A stretch of DNA of 64,000 nucleotides, from the NCBI GenBank assembly GCA_024698805.1, contig JAILQT010000145.1, forward strand, positions 1 to 64,000. Reading direction: 5' to 3'. The notes beneath the pieces were generated by a model, which saw nothing but the letters and a program-made list of their open reading frames with translations, did not search any database and had not been told where the DNA came from. The stretch comes from Solobacterium sp. GTDB taxonomy: Bacteria > Bacillota_I > Bacilli_A > Erysipelotrichales > Erysipelotrichaceae. Of this stretch, positions 30,227 through 39,355 are shown in pieces; position 1 is the stretch's first letter, and each line of letters opens with the position of its first letter. The translations under genes and the position numbers were made by a program.

Positions 30227-32938
30227 TCATTCGTTTACCGCTTCCGTAAGCGATTCTTCCGGAACAAGTTTCGGTATCTCGATCCGGGTATTGGCACAGG
30301 CCAGGGTGCTGACTGCCAGATAATACGTGCCCAGGGACAGGATATGCGACAGGAACGTCTGGCCGTTGATCACATTGGACATCAGCAGGCATCCGGCTGT
30401 GAACAGCAGGAGCGAACCGGTAAAGACACGCCGCGGCAGTGTGAAAGAGGTGCATACCATCGTCAGTGCCGTAAGCAGGTAGATCACTGCCAGCAGCCGC
30501 ATGACGCCGAAGCTTCCTTTGACCGAGAGGATCGTACCGACGGCGAAGAATGACATGATCACCCAGGCAATGATCTGTTTCTTTTCCGGCTTTTCTTCAA
30601 ACCAGTAAGCATAGGTCAGTACCGTATAGGAAGCGATATGAAGAAGTCCGCCGAAGACGATATTGACAGTGGTGATGATGTCAGCTGCTGCCAGCAGGAT
30701 GACCGCTGCCAGCATCCAGCCGGACAGATGGTCTTTGTGCCTGGAATAGCCTGTATAGGCAGCTGTGACGGACAATACACCGATGGCAAGCTTGAACATC
30801 ATCTGTGTCTTGGGGATATCCGGATACAGGGCAGCGAAGAACTCCTTGATCATGAACAGCAGGAATATTCCGTATACACAGAAGAACGGCAGTTTTCCGT
30901 AGGTGCTTCCGGCCGGGAGCCAGCCCTTTTTGATACGCCGGTTGAAACGTATCTTTCCGACCAGGTATGTCAGCTGGAAAAGTATCAGTGCGATGATGAA
31001 GAATACGGCACTGATCACGCTGATCGCGACGGTACGCCAGGGAAGTGAAAAGACGGATTCGCCCTTTGTGACGGCAACAACGAGGGAAATATCAAACTCA
31101 ATGTCATCACGGAAATTGAGTTTTTCCTGATCCATCGGCTGATCCGTCGCCAGTTCCGGTTCCCCATGCGGCTGCAGTGTGACCGTAAATGCATCGCCCT
31201 GGTCGAGTACGTAATCGTACAGGAGGGATTTTTCCGGTAACTGGCTTTCAACGGTATAATCCAGCTGCAGTATACTGATATAGTTTTCGCCGTTACCCGC
31301 AGGTATACGTATGCTGTATTCGGCGTCACGGGGCAGCGTGCACACGATGGAGCCTTCCGAGTACCTCAGGTATACGTTCTCTTCCGGTGTCTTCAGTTTT
31401 TTTGTGGCTTTCGTTATTTCATTAACATCGGCATCGGGACCGTAAGGAGCGGCAATGGTCTCAATGACATTTCCGTATTTGATCAGGGAAACGGTGTCGG
31501 TGCTGCTGATATAGAGTTCGGTATATTCATCTTCTATATTGTAAAGCTGCACGCCTCCCGTCGTTGAGAACAGCCAGGAGACATACAGTTCCGGGGTATG
31601 CGCCTGCAGGATGTTGGCGCCGAGGGAAGCTGTCGGATTCCATCTGCTGAACACGCTGGATTCATTGATGTATGCCAGGGCAAAGCCGGATATATAATTC
31701 AGCAGCATGTTCGCATGGAAACGGTTTTTTTCGTTGATCAGCACGGGATCGTTGGCAAGGTCAAGCAGGTTCTTCAGGAGATTGACCGGCGACCTGTCCG
31801 CCCACATGCGGATCAGTTTTTCCTGCAGGCTTGCCGCATAGACATCGACCGTCGGACTCAGTTCCAGACAGTAGGCAAGGATGATCTTGAGCGCTTCATC
31901 CGCTTCGACGTTATACCAGTAGTCGATGCCGGTCAGCTGTTTATAGACGACATTGGCCTTGGCCCTCTTTTCGTAATAATCGGAATCGGTCTCCGGCACA
32001 GGGAGATAGAAAGTATCGCCGTAACGCCGGTAGCCCCAGTCAGCGAACGGGACATTGGGCACAGGGTCGGTCTTTCCGACGATATTGAAAATGTTCTTAT
32101 ACCTGTCCGCGTTTTCATCACGGACAGTACGCGGCGTCGCAAAAGTATATGCAAAGACAGAGTCCTGTGAGAACACAGGCGAATCGGAAAGCCTGGCAGC
32201 TGTTATATTGGTGACTGCGGCAGCCCGTGAGAAGCCGGACATCCAGATCTTCATGGGTCCCTGCAGGTTATTTCTGGCGATATAGCCGAAGATGCGGTCA
32301 TAGATCAGGCTGGCAGAGCGGTCAAAGCCTTCATGCACAGTACCGGTGCCGATGGAGAAATTGGATTCCCATTCATCGATGTATCCCTGTCCGCAGACAC
32401 CGACCGCGATGAGTTCAAAGGCCTCGTCGCCTTCCCCGATCTTCTGGTGACCCATGACCGTGGATACGGTGTACATGCTGGGGTTCTTGTCATAGTCGTC
32501 ACTCCTGAGATCCGTGAAATGCGCTTCCTTCAGGTAGTTTTTCAGATTGGCATCGGTCGGCGTATCTTCGCCGCCGGCACCCACTTTCGGACGGAACGCC
32601 GCTGTTGCCAGGCCAAGGGACAGTCTGGCCAGGTCATGGGAATAGGTACTGGCATCGCGTTTGAACCAGTCCCGGCTGAATTCCACTTCCAGGGACCGTG
32701 TTTCCTGAACAGTCAGTACATAAAAATTAGAATGGATCGTTTCCGTCGGTACCGGATCGGGAATCACCTGTTCTACGTTGTCGTCCGGATCATCGGACTG
32801 TTCCGTTTCTGTTGTCCCTTCCGTATTTTCTTCACCTTCCGTATCCGGTTCCTCTTCGGCGAAGATTCCGGTCCCGGAAAGAATGAGCATAAATAAGCAG
32901 ATGCTGAAACTGATGATTTTTCGCAATATTGTTTTCAT
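30227..32938 (-). CDS. secreted/membrane alpha/beta-hydrolase (lipase class 3/Mbeg1-like) with C-terminal polytopic domain
   Basis: Signal peptide MKTILRKIISFSICLFMLILSGTGIFAEE; nucleophile-elbow-like WMSGFSRAAAVTNITAARL; several C-terminal TMs. Confidence 0.7.
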   Translation of the reverse strand: MKTILRKIISFSICLFMLILSGTGIFAEEEPDTEGEENTEGTTETEQSDDPDDNVEQVIPDPVPTETIHSNFYVLTVQETRSLEVEFSRDWFKRDASTYSHDLARLSLGLATAAFRPKVGAGGEDTPTDANLKNYLKEAHFTDLRSDDYDKNPSMYTVSTVMGHQKIGEGDEAFELIAVGVCGQGYIDEWESNFSIGTGTVHEGFDRSASLIYDRIFGYIARNNLQGPMKIWMSGFSRAAAVTNITAARLSDSPVFSQDSVFAYTFATPRTVRDENADRYKNIFNIVGKTDPVPNVPFADWGYRRYGDTFYLPVPETDSDYYEKRAKANVVYKQLTGIDYWYNVEADEALKIILAYCLELSPTVDVYAASLQEKLIRMWADRSPVNLLKNLLDLANDPVLINEKNRFHANMLLNYISGFALAYINESSVFSRWNPTASLGANILQAHTPELYVSWLFSTTGGVQLYNIEDEYTELYISSTDTVSLIKYGNVIETIAAPYGPDADVNEITKATKKLKTPEENVYLRYSEGSIVCTLPRDAEYSIRIPAGNGENYISILQLDYTVESQLPEKSLLYDYVLDQGDAFTVTLQPHGEPELATDQPMDQEKLNFRDDIEFDISLVVAVTKGESVFSLPWRTVAISVISAVFFIIALILFQLTYLVGKIRFNRRIKKGWLPAGSTYGKLPFFCVYGIFLLFMIKEFFAALYPDIPKTQMMFKLAIGVLSVTAAYTGYSRHKDHLSGWMLAAVILLAAADIITTVNIVFGGLLHIASYTVLTYAYWFEEKPEKKQIIAWVIMSFFAVGTILSVKGSFGVMRLLAVIYLLTALTMVCTSFTLPRRVFTGSLLLFTAGCLLMSNVINGQTFLSHILSLGTYYLAVSTLACANTRIEIPKLVPEESLTEAVNE

Positions 32939-33136
32939 ATGTCCTGTCTTCCCTGTCTAAGAACACGCCGGCTCCGCTGCGCCGCTTCATGTGTTTCAAA
33001 AATGATTATGCGTCCGGTAAAATGTGATGCACGCCCAGCATAAGTATACAATGATTGTATTAGAACAGGATGTGTTATTCATGACAAAACGCATGGCACC
33101 GGAATGGTAAAATGCCGGTACCTATTAACATTTCAC

Positions 33137-33165
33137 TTGACTAATGAATTATGCAAATCTATAAC
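33137..33165 (+). promoter_or_regulatory. sigma-A-type promoter
   Basis: TTGACT-N17-TATAAC upstream of the 33213 gene. Confidence 0.6.
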
Positions 33166-33212
33166 AGAAATGATATTTCAAGGAAATGAAAGATATTCAG
33201 GAGGATTTACGA

Positions 33213-33872
33213 ATGAGATATCCAAATGCACTTAGCGGTATTCGAAAGATCTACACAGCAGAGATGCTTACCCTTCTTGCGGCCGTTCTTGGTGTTGCTG
33301 CATCCGTCTTCGGCGGAATCATTTCCCAGCAGATCGCAGGAGGCGGCGAGATCACAGCCCAGTCGGCAGTCAGCGTGCTGATACCGGTCCTTGCTGCGGG
33401 ACTGATCACCATCATCGCCGGCATCATGCAGTTATTCGGACTGAAAGACGCTTCAGCGGATGATGAGAGCTTCCGGAAAGGATATACATACGCCCTTATG
33501 GGACTGGTATTCTCCGTTGCGTTCACGGTCCTCTCAAACACGAAGACAGGCGGCTCGCTGCTGGATGACGGCGCAAAGCTCCTTTCCAACATTATCGAAA
33601 TCGCCGTCACATTCTTTGTCATTGCCGGCATCAAGAGCCTGGCTGAAAAGCTCGGCGATATGAATATGGTCAGCCGCGGCAAAACAGTGTTCAATATCTA
33701 TGCCGCATCGGTCATCTGCTCAAGTCTTGCCCAGCTGGCATCGGCAGTTCTGCAGAACGATCTCAAGACGGTCGTATCGGGCATTCTCGGTATTATCACA
33801 CTTGTTCTGACAGCAGTCGCATACATCCTTTACCTTGGCTATCTCGGCAGGGCAAAGAAGATGCTTGCCTGA
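33213..33872 (+). CDS. hypothetical polytopic membrane protein
   Basis: Multiple TMs; AGGAGGA RBS before ATG 33213. Confidence 0.65.
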   Translation: MRYPNALSGIRKIYTAEMLTLLAAVLGVAASVFGGIISQQIAGGGEITAQSAVSVLIPVLAAGLITIIAGIMQLFGLKDASADDESFRKGYTYALMGLVFSVAFTVLSNTKTGGSLLDDGAKLLSNIIEIAVTFFVIAGIKSLAEKLGDMNMVSRGKTVFNIYAASVICSSLAQLASAVLQNDLKTVVSGILGIITLVLTAVAYILYLGYLGRAKKMLA

Positions 33873-33897
33873 TCCGGCATTCGGAACCGCTCACCAT

Positions 33898-33928
33898 GAC
33901 AGCAGAAAAAGACTGCTGTCTTTTTTTT
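33898..33928 (+). terminator. intrinsic terminator
   Basis: GACAGCAG-aaaaaga-CTGCTGTC T8. Confidence 0.8.
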
Positions 33929-34046
33929 GCAGTACCGGACACAGATCTGCCGCAAAAAACAGGAAAAAACCTTACATTCTGTTTCAAAAAAGAATAGAAT
34001 TGCATGGTACATAACTGTATGGAGGAGAGGCGGACAGGAGGTTTTT

Positions 34047-35417
34047 ATGTCTGAAACAAAAGGCCGTGAGAACAGGCTCGGCACGATGCCTGTCGGCAGG
34101 CTGCTCATCTCCATGGCAGTACCCATGATGTTATCATTCTTTATCCAGGCGCTCTACAACATCGTCGATTCCATGTTTGTTGCGCATATATCGGAAAACG
34201 CGCTGACAGCGGTATCGCTGGCTTTCCCGATGCAGCAGGTCATGAACGCGATCGGTGTCGGAACGGGCGTCGGAATCAGCGCCGGCATACCGCGTGCGAT
34301 CGCGCAGAAAAGGAAACAGGAAGCGGACGATCTTGCCAATACAGGCATCTTCCTGTGCCTCTGTTATGTCGCTGTCTTTGCGCTGCTCGGTATATTCTTC
34401 GCGCACAGGTTCTACCTGTTCCAGACAGACGTCGAAGAGATCGTGACCGGCGGAACAGCATATCTTTCCATTGTCTGGATCCTCGGCGCAGGCGTTTTCT
34501 TCGGTAATTTCTTTGAGAAGATGCTGACGGGGACGGGGAATGCCTCCCTGGCGATGGCTGCGCAGGCGAGCGGCGCAATATTCAATATCATCTTTGACCC
34601 GCTGCTGATCTTCGGCATCGGCCCGTTCCCGGAAATGGGCATTGCCGGCGCAGCCCTGGCAACGGTGCTGGGACAGATCCTTGCCGGTGTGATCGCATTC
34701 TGGTTCAATATGCATCACAATGAATGGGTATCTTTCCATGTAAAGGAGATCTTTCATCCGAAATGGAGAGCCGCGAAGAAGATCTATACGATCGGCATCC
34801 CTTCGATGATCACGATCGGTCTTTCTTCCATGAGCTCTTTCTTCATCAACCAGATCCTGCTGCAGTACAGCACGACCGCGACGGCGGTATACGGCATCTG
34901 GCTGAAACTGCAGAACTTCTGCTTTATGCCGGCATTCGGCATGAACAACGGCATGGTGCCGATCCTCTCGTATAATTACGGCGCGAAGCGGTTCGACAGG
35001 GTATGGGGCACGCTGAAATATGCGCTCAGCGTCATCGTACCCCTGATGATCGTCCTGACAGTCGTGCTGGAATGCATCCCGTCCGTGATCCTGCAGATGT
35101 TCAACGCGTCGGAGAACCTGATGGGCATCGGTATGACAGCGCTCCGCTTCTGCGTGTTCTCACTGGGATTCGGCGGCGCATGCATCGTGCTGACTTCGGC
35201 AATGCAGGCACTGAGCCATGCAAAGTATACGCTGATCGTCAATGTCCTGCGGGGATTTGTATTGCCGGTGAGCTCCTTCTTCCTTCTCAGTGAACTGTTC
35301 CATGAACTTTCCAGGCTCTGGATCGCGGTCCCTCTTGCGGATGTGCTTGCATTCCTGATCTCGCTTCTGCTGTTCCGGAAAATGCGTACGGACCTCGCGG
35401 CGGGTCAGCAGTCCTGA
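34047..35417 (+). CDS. MATE family efflux transporter
   Basis: MPVGRLLISMAVPMMLSFFIQALYNIVDSMFVAHISENALTAVSLAFPMQ. Confidence 0.9.
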   Translation: MSETKGRENRLGTMPVGRLLISMAVPMMLSFFIQALYNIVDSMFVAHISENALTAVSLAFPMQQVMNAIGVGTGVGISAGIPRAIAQKRKQEADDLANTGIFLCLCYVAVFALLGIFFAHRFYLFQTDVEEIVTGGTAYLSIVWILGAGVFFGNFFEKMLTGTGNASLAMAAQASGAIFNIIFDPLLIFGIGPFPEMGIAGAALATVLGQILAGVIAFWFNMHHNEWVSFHVKEIFHPKWRAAKKIYTIGIPSMITIGLSSMSSFFINQILLQYSTTATAVYGIWLKLQNFCFMPAFGMNNGMVPILSYNYGAKRFDRVWGTLKYALSVIVPLMIVLTVVLECIPSVILQMFNASENLMGIGMTALRFCVFSLGFGGACIVLTSAMQALSHAKYTLIVNVLRGFVLPVSSFFLLSELFHELSRLWIAVPLADVLAFLISLLLFRKMRTDLAAGQQS

Positions 35418-35430
35418 CAAAAGCAGAAAT

Positions 35431-35474
35431 AAAAATGCGGAACAGCTGCGCTGCAGCGTATTCCGCTTTTTTTT
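35431..35474. terminator. intrinsic terminator
   Basis: GCGGAA...TTCCGC T8 with an inner CAGCTGCGCTGCAG stem. Confidence 0.7.
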
Positions 35475-35479
35475 ACGGA

Positions 35480-36436
35480 TCAGGGATTCAGGGTGATCTT
35501 TTCGTTGAAGATATCGCCGCCCATCAGATCGTCATAGTCATAGACATGCAGATTGAACTCGATCTCTTCGATGTCTGTGATCCCGTTTTCCTCAAGTGTC
35601 GTATCCGACCAGGAGATCGAGGAGAACGCGCATTTGCCGCCGTTCAGGGAAGCTGCGAAGAACGGGTCTGCCATGAATCCGTTGACCGATGCTTCATCGA
35701 CAGAGAACATGAGGGTCTTATCGGTCCTGTTCAGGAAGTACACATTCACCGTATAGCCCCAGATGCTGTCTTCCTCAAAACCTGTAACGACAGCCGTGAT
35801 GTCGTCATTATCAGCCAGGACGATGTCATCCGGTGAAGCTTCACGCACAAAGGATTCCGCAGCGTCTTCCCCGTAAGGATAGATATGAACGGTCTCCCTG
35901 GCAGCCGCATCTGCTGTCCAGTCATTGGAATCATAGACACGGAAGACCAGTTCGATATCGGTATAATCGGTGATGCCGTTCTCCTTCAGCACATCGGTGG
36001 TAAAGGAGATGTCCGCATTGGCCTTTTTCCCGGGCGCCACTTCCTCGGCGAACAGGGGATCGGTCCTGACATCGTTTACCGAAGCGGATTCCACAGAGAA
36101 CATATAGGTGATGCTGTCTGATTTGTTTTCCAGTACTGCCTTTACCGTATAGCCCCAAAGACTATCCGGGTCCAGCCCGGTGATTGTGACGGTGCATTCG
36201 TCATTGTCGATGGCAGTGAATTCTTCAAATGTGATCTGCTTCTCCGTCTCTTCCGGTACAGTTTCTTCTGTTTCTTCAGCTGCCTGGGTATCTTCTTTTT
36301 CCGTATCCGCTGCTTCCGGCGCCTGTGCGGATGTTTCGCTTTCCTTTTCCGTATCCGGTCCTGCCGCGGCGGATGAACACGCAGCCAGGGTCATCGCAAG
36401 AAATAATGCGAATACTTTTGTCAGTCTGTTTTTCAT
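35480..36436 (-). CDS. lipoprotein with two tandem homologous ~115-aa domains
   Basis: MKNRLTKVFALFLAMTLAACSS lipobox; repeated DNDxxTxxxTGxxxDSxWGYTV...SVxxASVN...DPxFA...LxENGITDxxxIExxxxVYDxxD. Confidence 0.75.
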   Translation of the reverse strand: MKNRLTKVFALFLAMTLAACSSAAAGPDTEKESETSAQAPEAADTEKEDTQAAEETEETVPEETEKQITFEEFTAIDNDECTVTITGLDPDSLWGYTVKAVLENKSDSITYMFSVESASVNDVRTDPLFAEEVAPGKKANADISFTTDVLKENGITDYTDIELVFRVYDSNDWTADAAARETVHIYPYGEDAAESFVREASPDDIVLADNDDITAVVTGFEEDSIWGYTVNVYFLNRTDKTLMFSVDEASVNGFMADPFFAASLNGGKCAFSSISWSDTTLEENGITDIEEIEFNLHVYDYDDLMGGDIFNEKITLNP

Positions 36437-36789
36437 TTTGTCCCTTTCTTCCTCATCATGGAGATCACTGCCGTTACGGCACACAGCAGGCACCAGCCTG
36501 CCCAGATATTGAGGTCTTTGAAGTTTCCTGCCATTGTAAACCCGGTCAGGGCCGCAATACCGAACAGGATCACCAGTGCGATGTCGCCGCCTTTGCCTTC
36601 GCTGTTCCTGGTCGAAACGCTGACGATGCCTCCTGCCAGCATGAGCACCGATGTGATCAGGCCTGCACCCCCGCTGACACCGCCGCTGTCTGCCATGGCG
36701 TCTGCGATGCCTGCGGCGCAGGACTGGAATGAAACGAATACGAACATGACCATGCAGAGAATGCCGGATACCAGTTTCCATGTCTTCAT
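36433..36789 (-). CDS. small hypothetical membrane protein
   Basis: MKTWKLVSGILCMVMFVFVSFQSC...; ATGA overlap with the downstream lipoprotein gene; AGGAGGAG RBS. Confidence 0.65.
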   Translation of the reverse strand: MKTWKLVSGILCMVMFVFVSFQSCAAGIADAMADSGGVSGGAGLITSVLMLAGGIVSVSTRNSEGKGGDIALVILFGIAALTGFTMAGNFKDLNIWAGWCLLCAVTAVISMMRKKGTK

Positions 36790-36810
36790 AGGTCTCTCCT
36801 CCTGTAATGA

Positions 36811-36840
36811 AAATTCAGATGACATCTGACATCTGAATTT
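36811..36840. promoter_or_regulatory. candidate operator: 11-bp inverted repeat with third half-site in spacer
   Basis: AAATTCAGATG-ACATCTGA-CATCTGAATTT, perfect arms. Confidence 0.55.
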
Positions 36841-36873
36841 GATTTCATATTAGTATTTCGTTCTATGATATTG

Positions 36874-36890
36874 GTGTGCTGCCAGCACAC
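36874..36890. repeat. 17-bp perfect palindrome downstream of kinase gene
   Basis: GTGTGCTG-C-CAGCACAC; no T-tract on the minus strand. Confidence 0.5.
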
Positions 36891-36898
36891 AAAGATAT

Positions 36899-37921
36899 TC
36901 AGAGGATCAGGAGAAGGATCATTGTGAAAAATACAACGATCAGGGATGCCGCAAGCGCATGGCCGATGATCCTGAGAAGGATGTTTTTTGACCGGATGAA
37001 AGGGAAACGGTCATAGATATGCGTCCATCCTGTAAACAGATCGATCTCACACAGCAGGATGATGACGGTAATGACCCTGTATTTGATCAAGGCGGATCCC
37101 CGGACGGCCTCCCCGGTCACCGAATCGGTGATCTCCATCTTCAGACCTAAATAGAGGATCAGAAGATATGCAAAGACAGCGATGCACATTTTCCACCATC
37201 TGCCTGTGCGGAAGCCGGGAGGCAGGTATTTCCTGTATGCGGCAATCTGCTCTGCAGCGAAATCCCTGCGCAGGGCTTCGACAGTCTGATACCGGTCGGA
37301 AGGATCCAGCATCGCAGCCTTGTCCGCGATCGCAAGGAGCTTCCTGTCGCCGGGGAAGAGTTCCCGGATCAGCACGCCCAGCGCATAGATGTCTGTCCGT
37401 GTGTCGGATGCGCCGAACCCGTACTGTTCGGGCGCTGCGCTGCCTTCCGTCCCGATCAGGACAGTGTCTCTTTTCGCATCGGGCTTATAGATCTTCGCAG
37501 CGTCATAATCGATGATCTTTACAGAGCCGTCATAAGCGATAAGAATATTGGACGCTTTCAGGTCGCGGTGGATGATCGGCGGGTCCGCATGATGAAGGAA
37601 GACCATGCCGTCCATGACGGACAAAACGATCGCTTTCTTCTCTTTCCTGTTCAGATCCTTCTCTTCCAGTGTTTCCGCCAGTGTCTTCCCCTGTATGTAT
37701 TCCTCCCTGACGACCAGCTGTCCGCCGGATTCATAAAAATCAAGTATCTCCGGTATATACTCGCAGTGATGGTCCTTCAGGTACTGGAAGACACGGAGGT
37801 CATAGTAATCCAGCTTTTTCTGCAGGATGATCCGCCTCGTATCGGGATCGATGAGTATGGATTGTCTGTTTCCGGGTGTCTGGTATAATTCATCATGTAC
37901 GGGATCGGTGTGTTTATCCAT
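36899..37921 (-). CDS. membrane-bound protein kinase-like protein (kinase C; divergent active site)
   Basis: IIHRDLKASNILI, GTEGSAAPEQYGFGASDTRTDIYALGVL, but KIIDYDAAK (DYD for DFG) and no clear Gly-rich loop; C-terminal TMs. Confidence 0.8.
   Translation of the reverse strand: MDKHTDPVHDELYQTPGNRQSILIDPDTRRIILQKKLDYYDLRVFQYLKDHHCEYIPEILDFYESGGQLVVREEYIQGKTLAETLEEKDLNRKEKKAIVLSVMDGMVFLHHADPPIIHRDLKASNILIAYDGSVKIIDYDAAKIYKPDAKRDTVLIGTEGSAAPEQYGFGASDTRTDIYALGVLIRELFPGDRKLLAIADKAAMLDPSDRYQTVEALRRDFAAEQIAAYRKYLPPGFRTGRWWKMCIAVFAYLLILYLGLKMEITDSVTGEAVRGSALIKYRVITVIILLCEIDLFTGWTHIYDRFPFIRSKNILLRIIGHALAASLIVVFFTMILLLIL
37862..37889 (+). promoter_or_regulatory. candidate promoter for HTH gene located inside the divergent kinase CDS
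   Basis: TTGTCT-N16-TATAAT. Confidence 0.5.
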
Positions 37922-37950
37922 ATCGCTATTCTAGCACGGAGGAACAAAAA

Positions 37951-38388
37951 ATGAACAATGATACAACAGACAGGCTTGAAGAGAAACTGGTGCGTATCCG
38001 TGATGAAAATGAACTTTACAGATATCTGGATGACCCGGATGCGCTGCTTGGATTCGCATCGTTTCCGGAATACTTCCTCTCGCTCGACAGGGTCGCCGGT
38101 ATGGCTCCAGCGGACCTTGTGCGCGCAAGCGGGATCGACAGGACGTACTGCTACCAGATCCTGAACGGTACGAAACCGCGTCCGGGGAGGGACAAGATCA
38201 TACGCCTGTGCATTGCGGCAGGGCTTACGCTGAAAGAGACGATGCGGGCCCTGAAGACCGGCGGGGAAGCGGTTCTCTACGCCAGGAACCGGCGCGATGC
38301 CGTGATCATCTACTGCATCGAGCAGGGATATTCCTGTGAAGAAACGGATATCCTGCTGGATGATATGAACGAAAGACCCCTGATGTGA
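37951..38388 (+). CDS. helix-turn-helix (XRE-like) protein
   Basis: APADLVRASGIDRTYCYQILNGTKPRPGRDKIIRLCIAAGLTLKETMRALKTGG is an HTH_3-like fold; GGAGGAACAAAAA before ATG. Confidence 0.75.
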   Translation: MNNDTTDRLEEKLVRIRDENELYRYLDDPDALLGFASFPEYFLSLDRVAGMAPADLVRASGIDRTYCYQILNGTKPRPGRDKIIRLCIAAGLTLKETMRALKTGGEAVLYARNRRDAVIIYCIEQGYSCEETDILLDDMNERPLM

Positions 38389-38390
38389 TA

Positions 38391-38435
38391 AAAGCAGCCT
38401 GCTGACAGCGGATCGCTGATAAGCAGCTGCTTTTC
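38391..38435. terminator. terminator between convergent genes
   Basis: AAAGCAGC...GCTGCTTTT. Confidence 0.6.
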
Positions 38436-38443
38436 TTCATGAC

Positions 38444-39343
38444 TCAGATCTTTCCGTCCCCGATCGCTTTGCGGACAGAACCGTCTGCTTCGCGGATCTT
38501 ACGACGTGCAGAAGCGGCGTCTGTTTTCAGGAGGATCATCACGATCGCTTCACCGCATGCATTGTCCGTCTGCTTCAGGGCTTCGTCTGCTGTTTCGTAA
38601 TTGCAGCCCGCAGCCTCCATGACGATATGCCTGCATCTTTCAATAAGCTTTGCATTTGCCGGACGGACATTGATCATCAGGTTCCTGTACACCCTGCCTG
38701 TACCGATCATGGAAACGGTCGACAGCATATTGAGGATGATCTTCTGGCATGTGCCGCTTTTCAGCCTTGTCGATCCTGTCAGTATCTCCGGACCGGCACA
38801 GACTTCGATCGGATGATCCGCTTCTGCGCCGATCTGCGTGGCCGTGTTGCAGCAGATACATGCAGTCTCTGCACCGATCCCGTGCGCGTAGCGGATGCCG
38901 CCGAGCACATACGGGGTCCTTCCGCTGGCGGAGATCCCGATCAGGAGGTCCCTGCTGCAGAAGCCGATCGCTTTGAGGTCTTCGGCACAGGCTGTCTCAC
39001 TGTCTTCGGCGCCTTCGGCAGCCCGGAAGACAGCATCCGGACCGCCTGCGATCACGCCGGTGAATTCCGTTGTGCATCCGAATGTGGGACCGCATTCGAC
39101 CGCATCAAGGATGCCGAGACGGCCGGATGTCCCGGCGCCGGCATAGACGATCCTGCCGTTTTGCCGAAGTACCCTGATCATGACCGCAGCGACCTTTTCG
39201 ATCTGCGGCAATGCTTTCCGGACAGCCGCTATAACATTGCTGTCCTCTTCGTTCATGATGCGGAGTATCTCCGCTGCTGAAAGCAGGTCGAGATCCTCCG
39301 TGCGGGAATTTCTCTGTTCCGTACCGATATTCAGATCCGGCAT
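38444..39343 (-). CDS. murQ: N-acetylmuramic acid 6-phosphate etherase
   Basis: GTEQRNSRTEDLDLLSAAEILRIMNEED; YAGAGTSGRLGILDAVECGPTFG; MurQ hallmark motifs. Confidence 0.93.
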   Translation of the reverse strand: MPDLNIGTEQRNSRTEDLDLLSAAEILRIMNEEDSNVIAAVRKALPQIEKVAAVMIRVLRQNGRIVYAGAGTSGRLGILDAVECGPTFGCTTEFTGVIAGGPDAVFRAAEGAEDSETACAEDLKAIGFCSRDLLIGISASGRTPYVLGGIRYAHGIGAETACICCNTATQIGAEADHPIEVCAGPEILTGSTRLKSGTCQKIILNMLSTVSMIGTGRVYRNLMINVRPANAKLIERCRHIVMEAAGCNYETADEALKQTDNACGEAIVMILLKTDAASARRKIREADGSVRKAIGDGKI

Positions 39344-39355
39344 ATTGTCCTCCGT

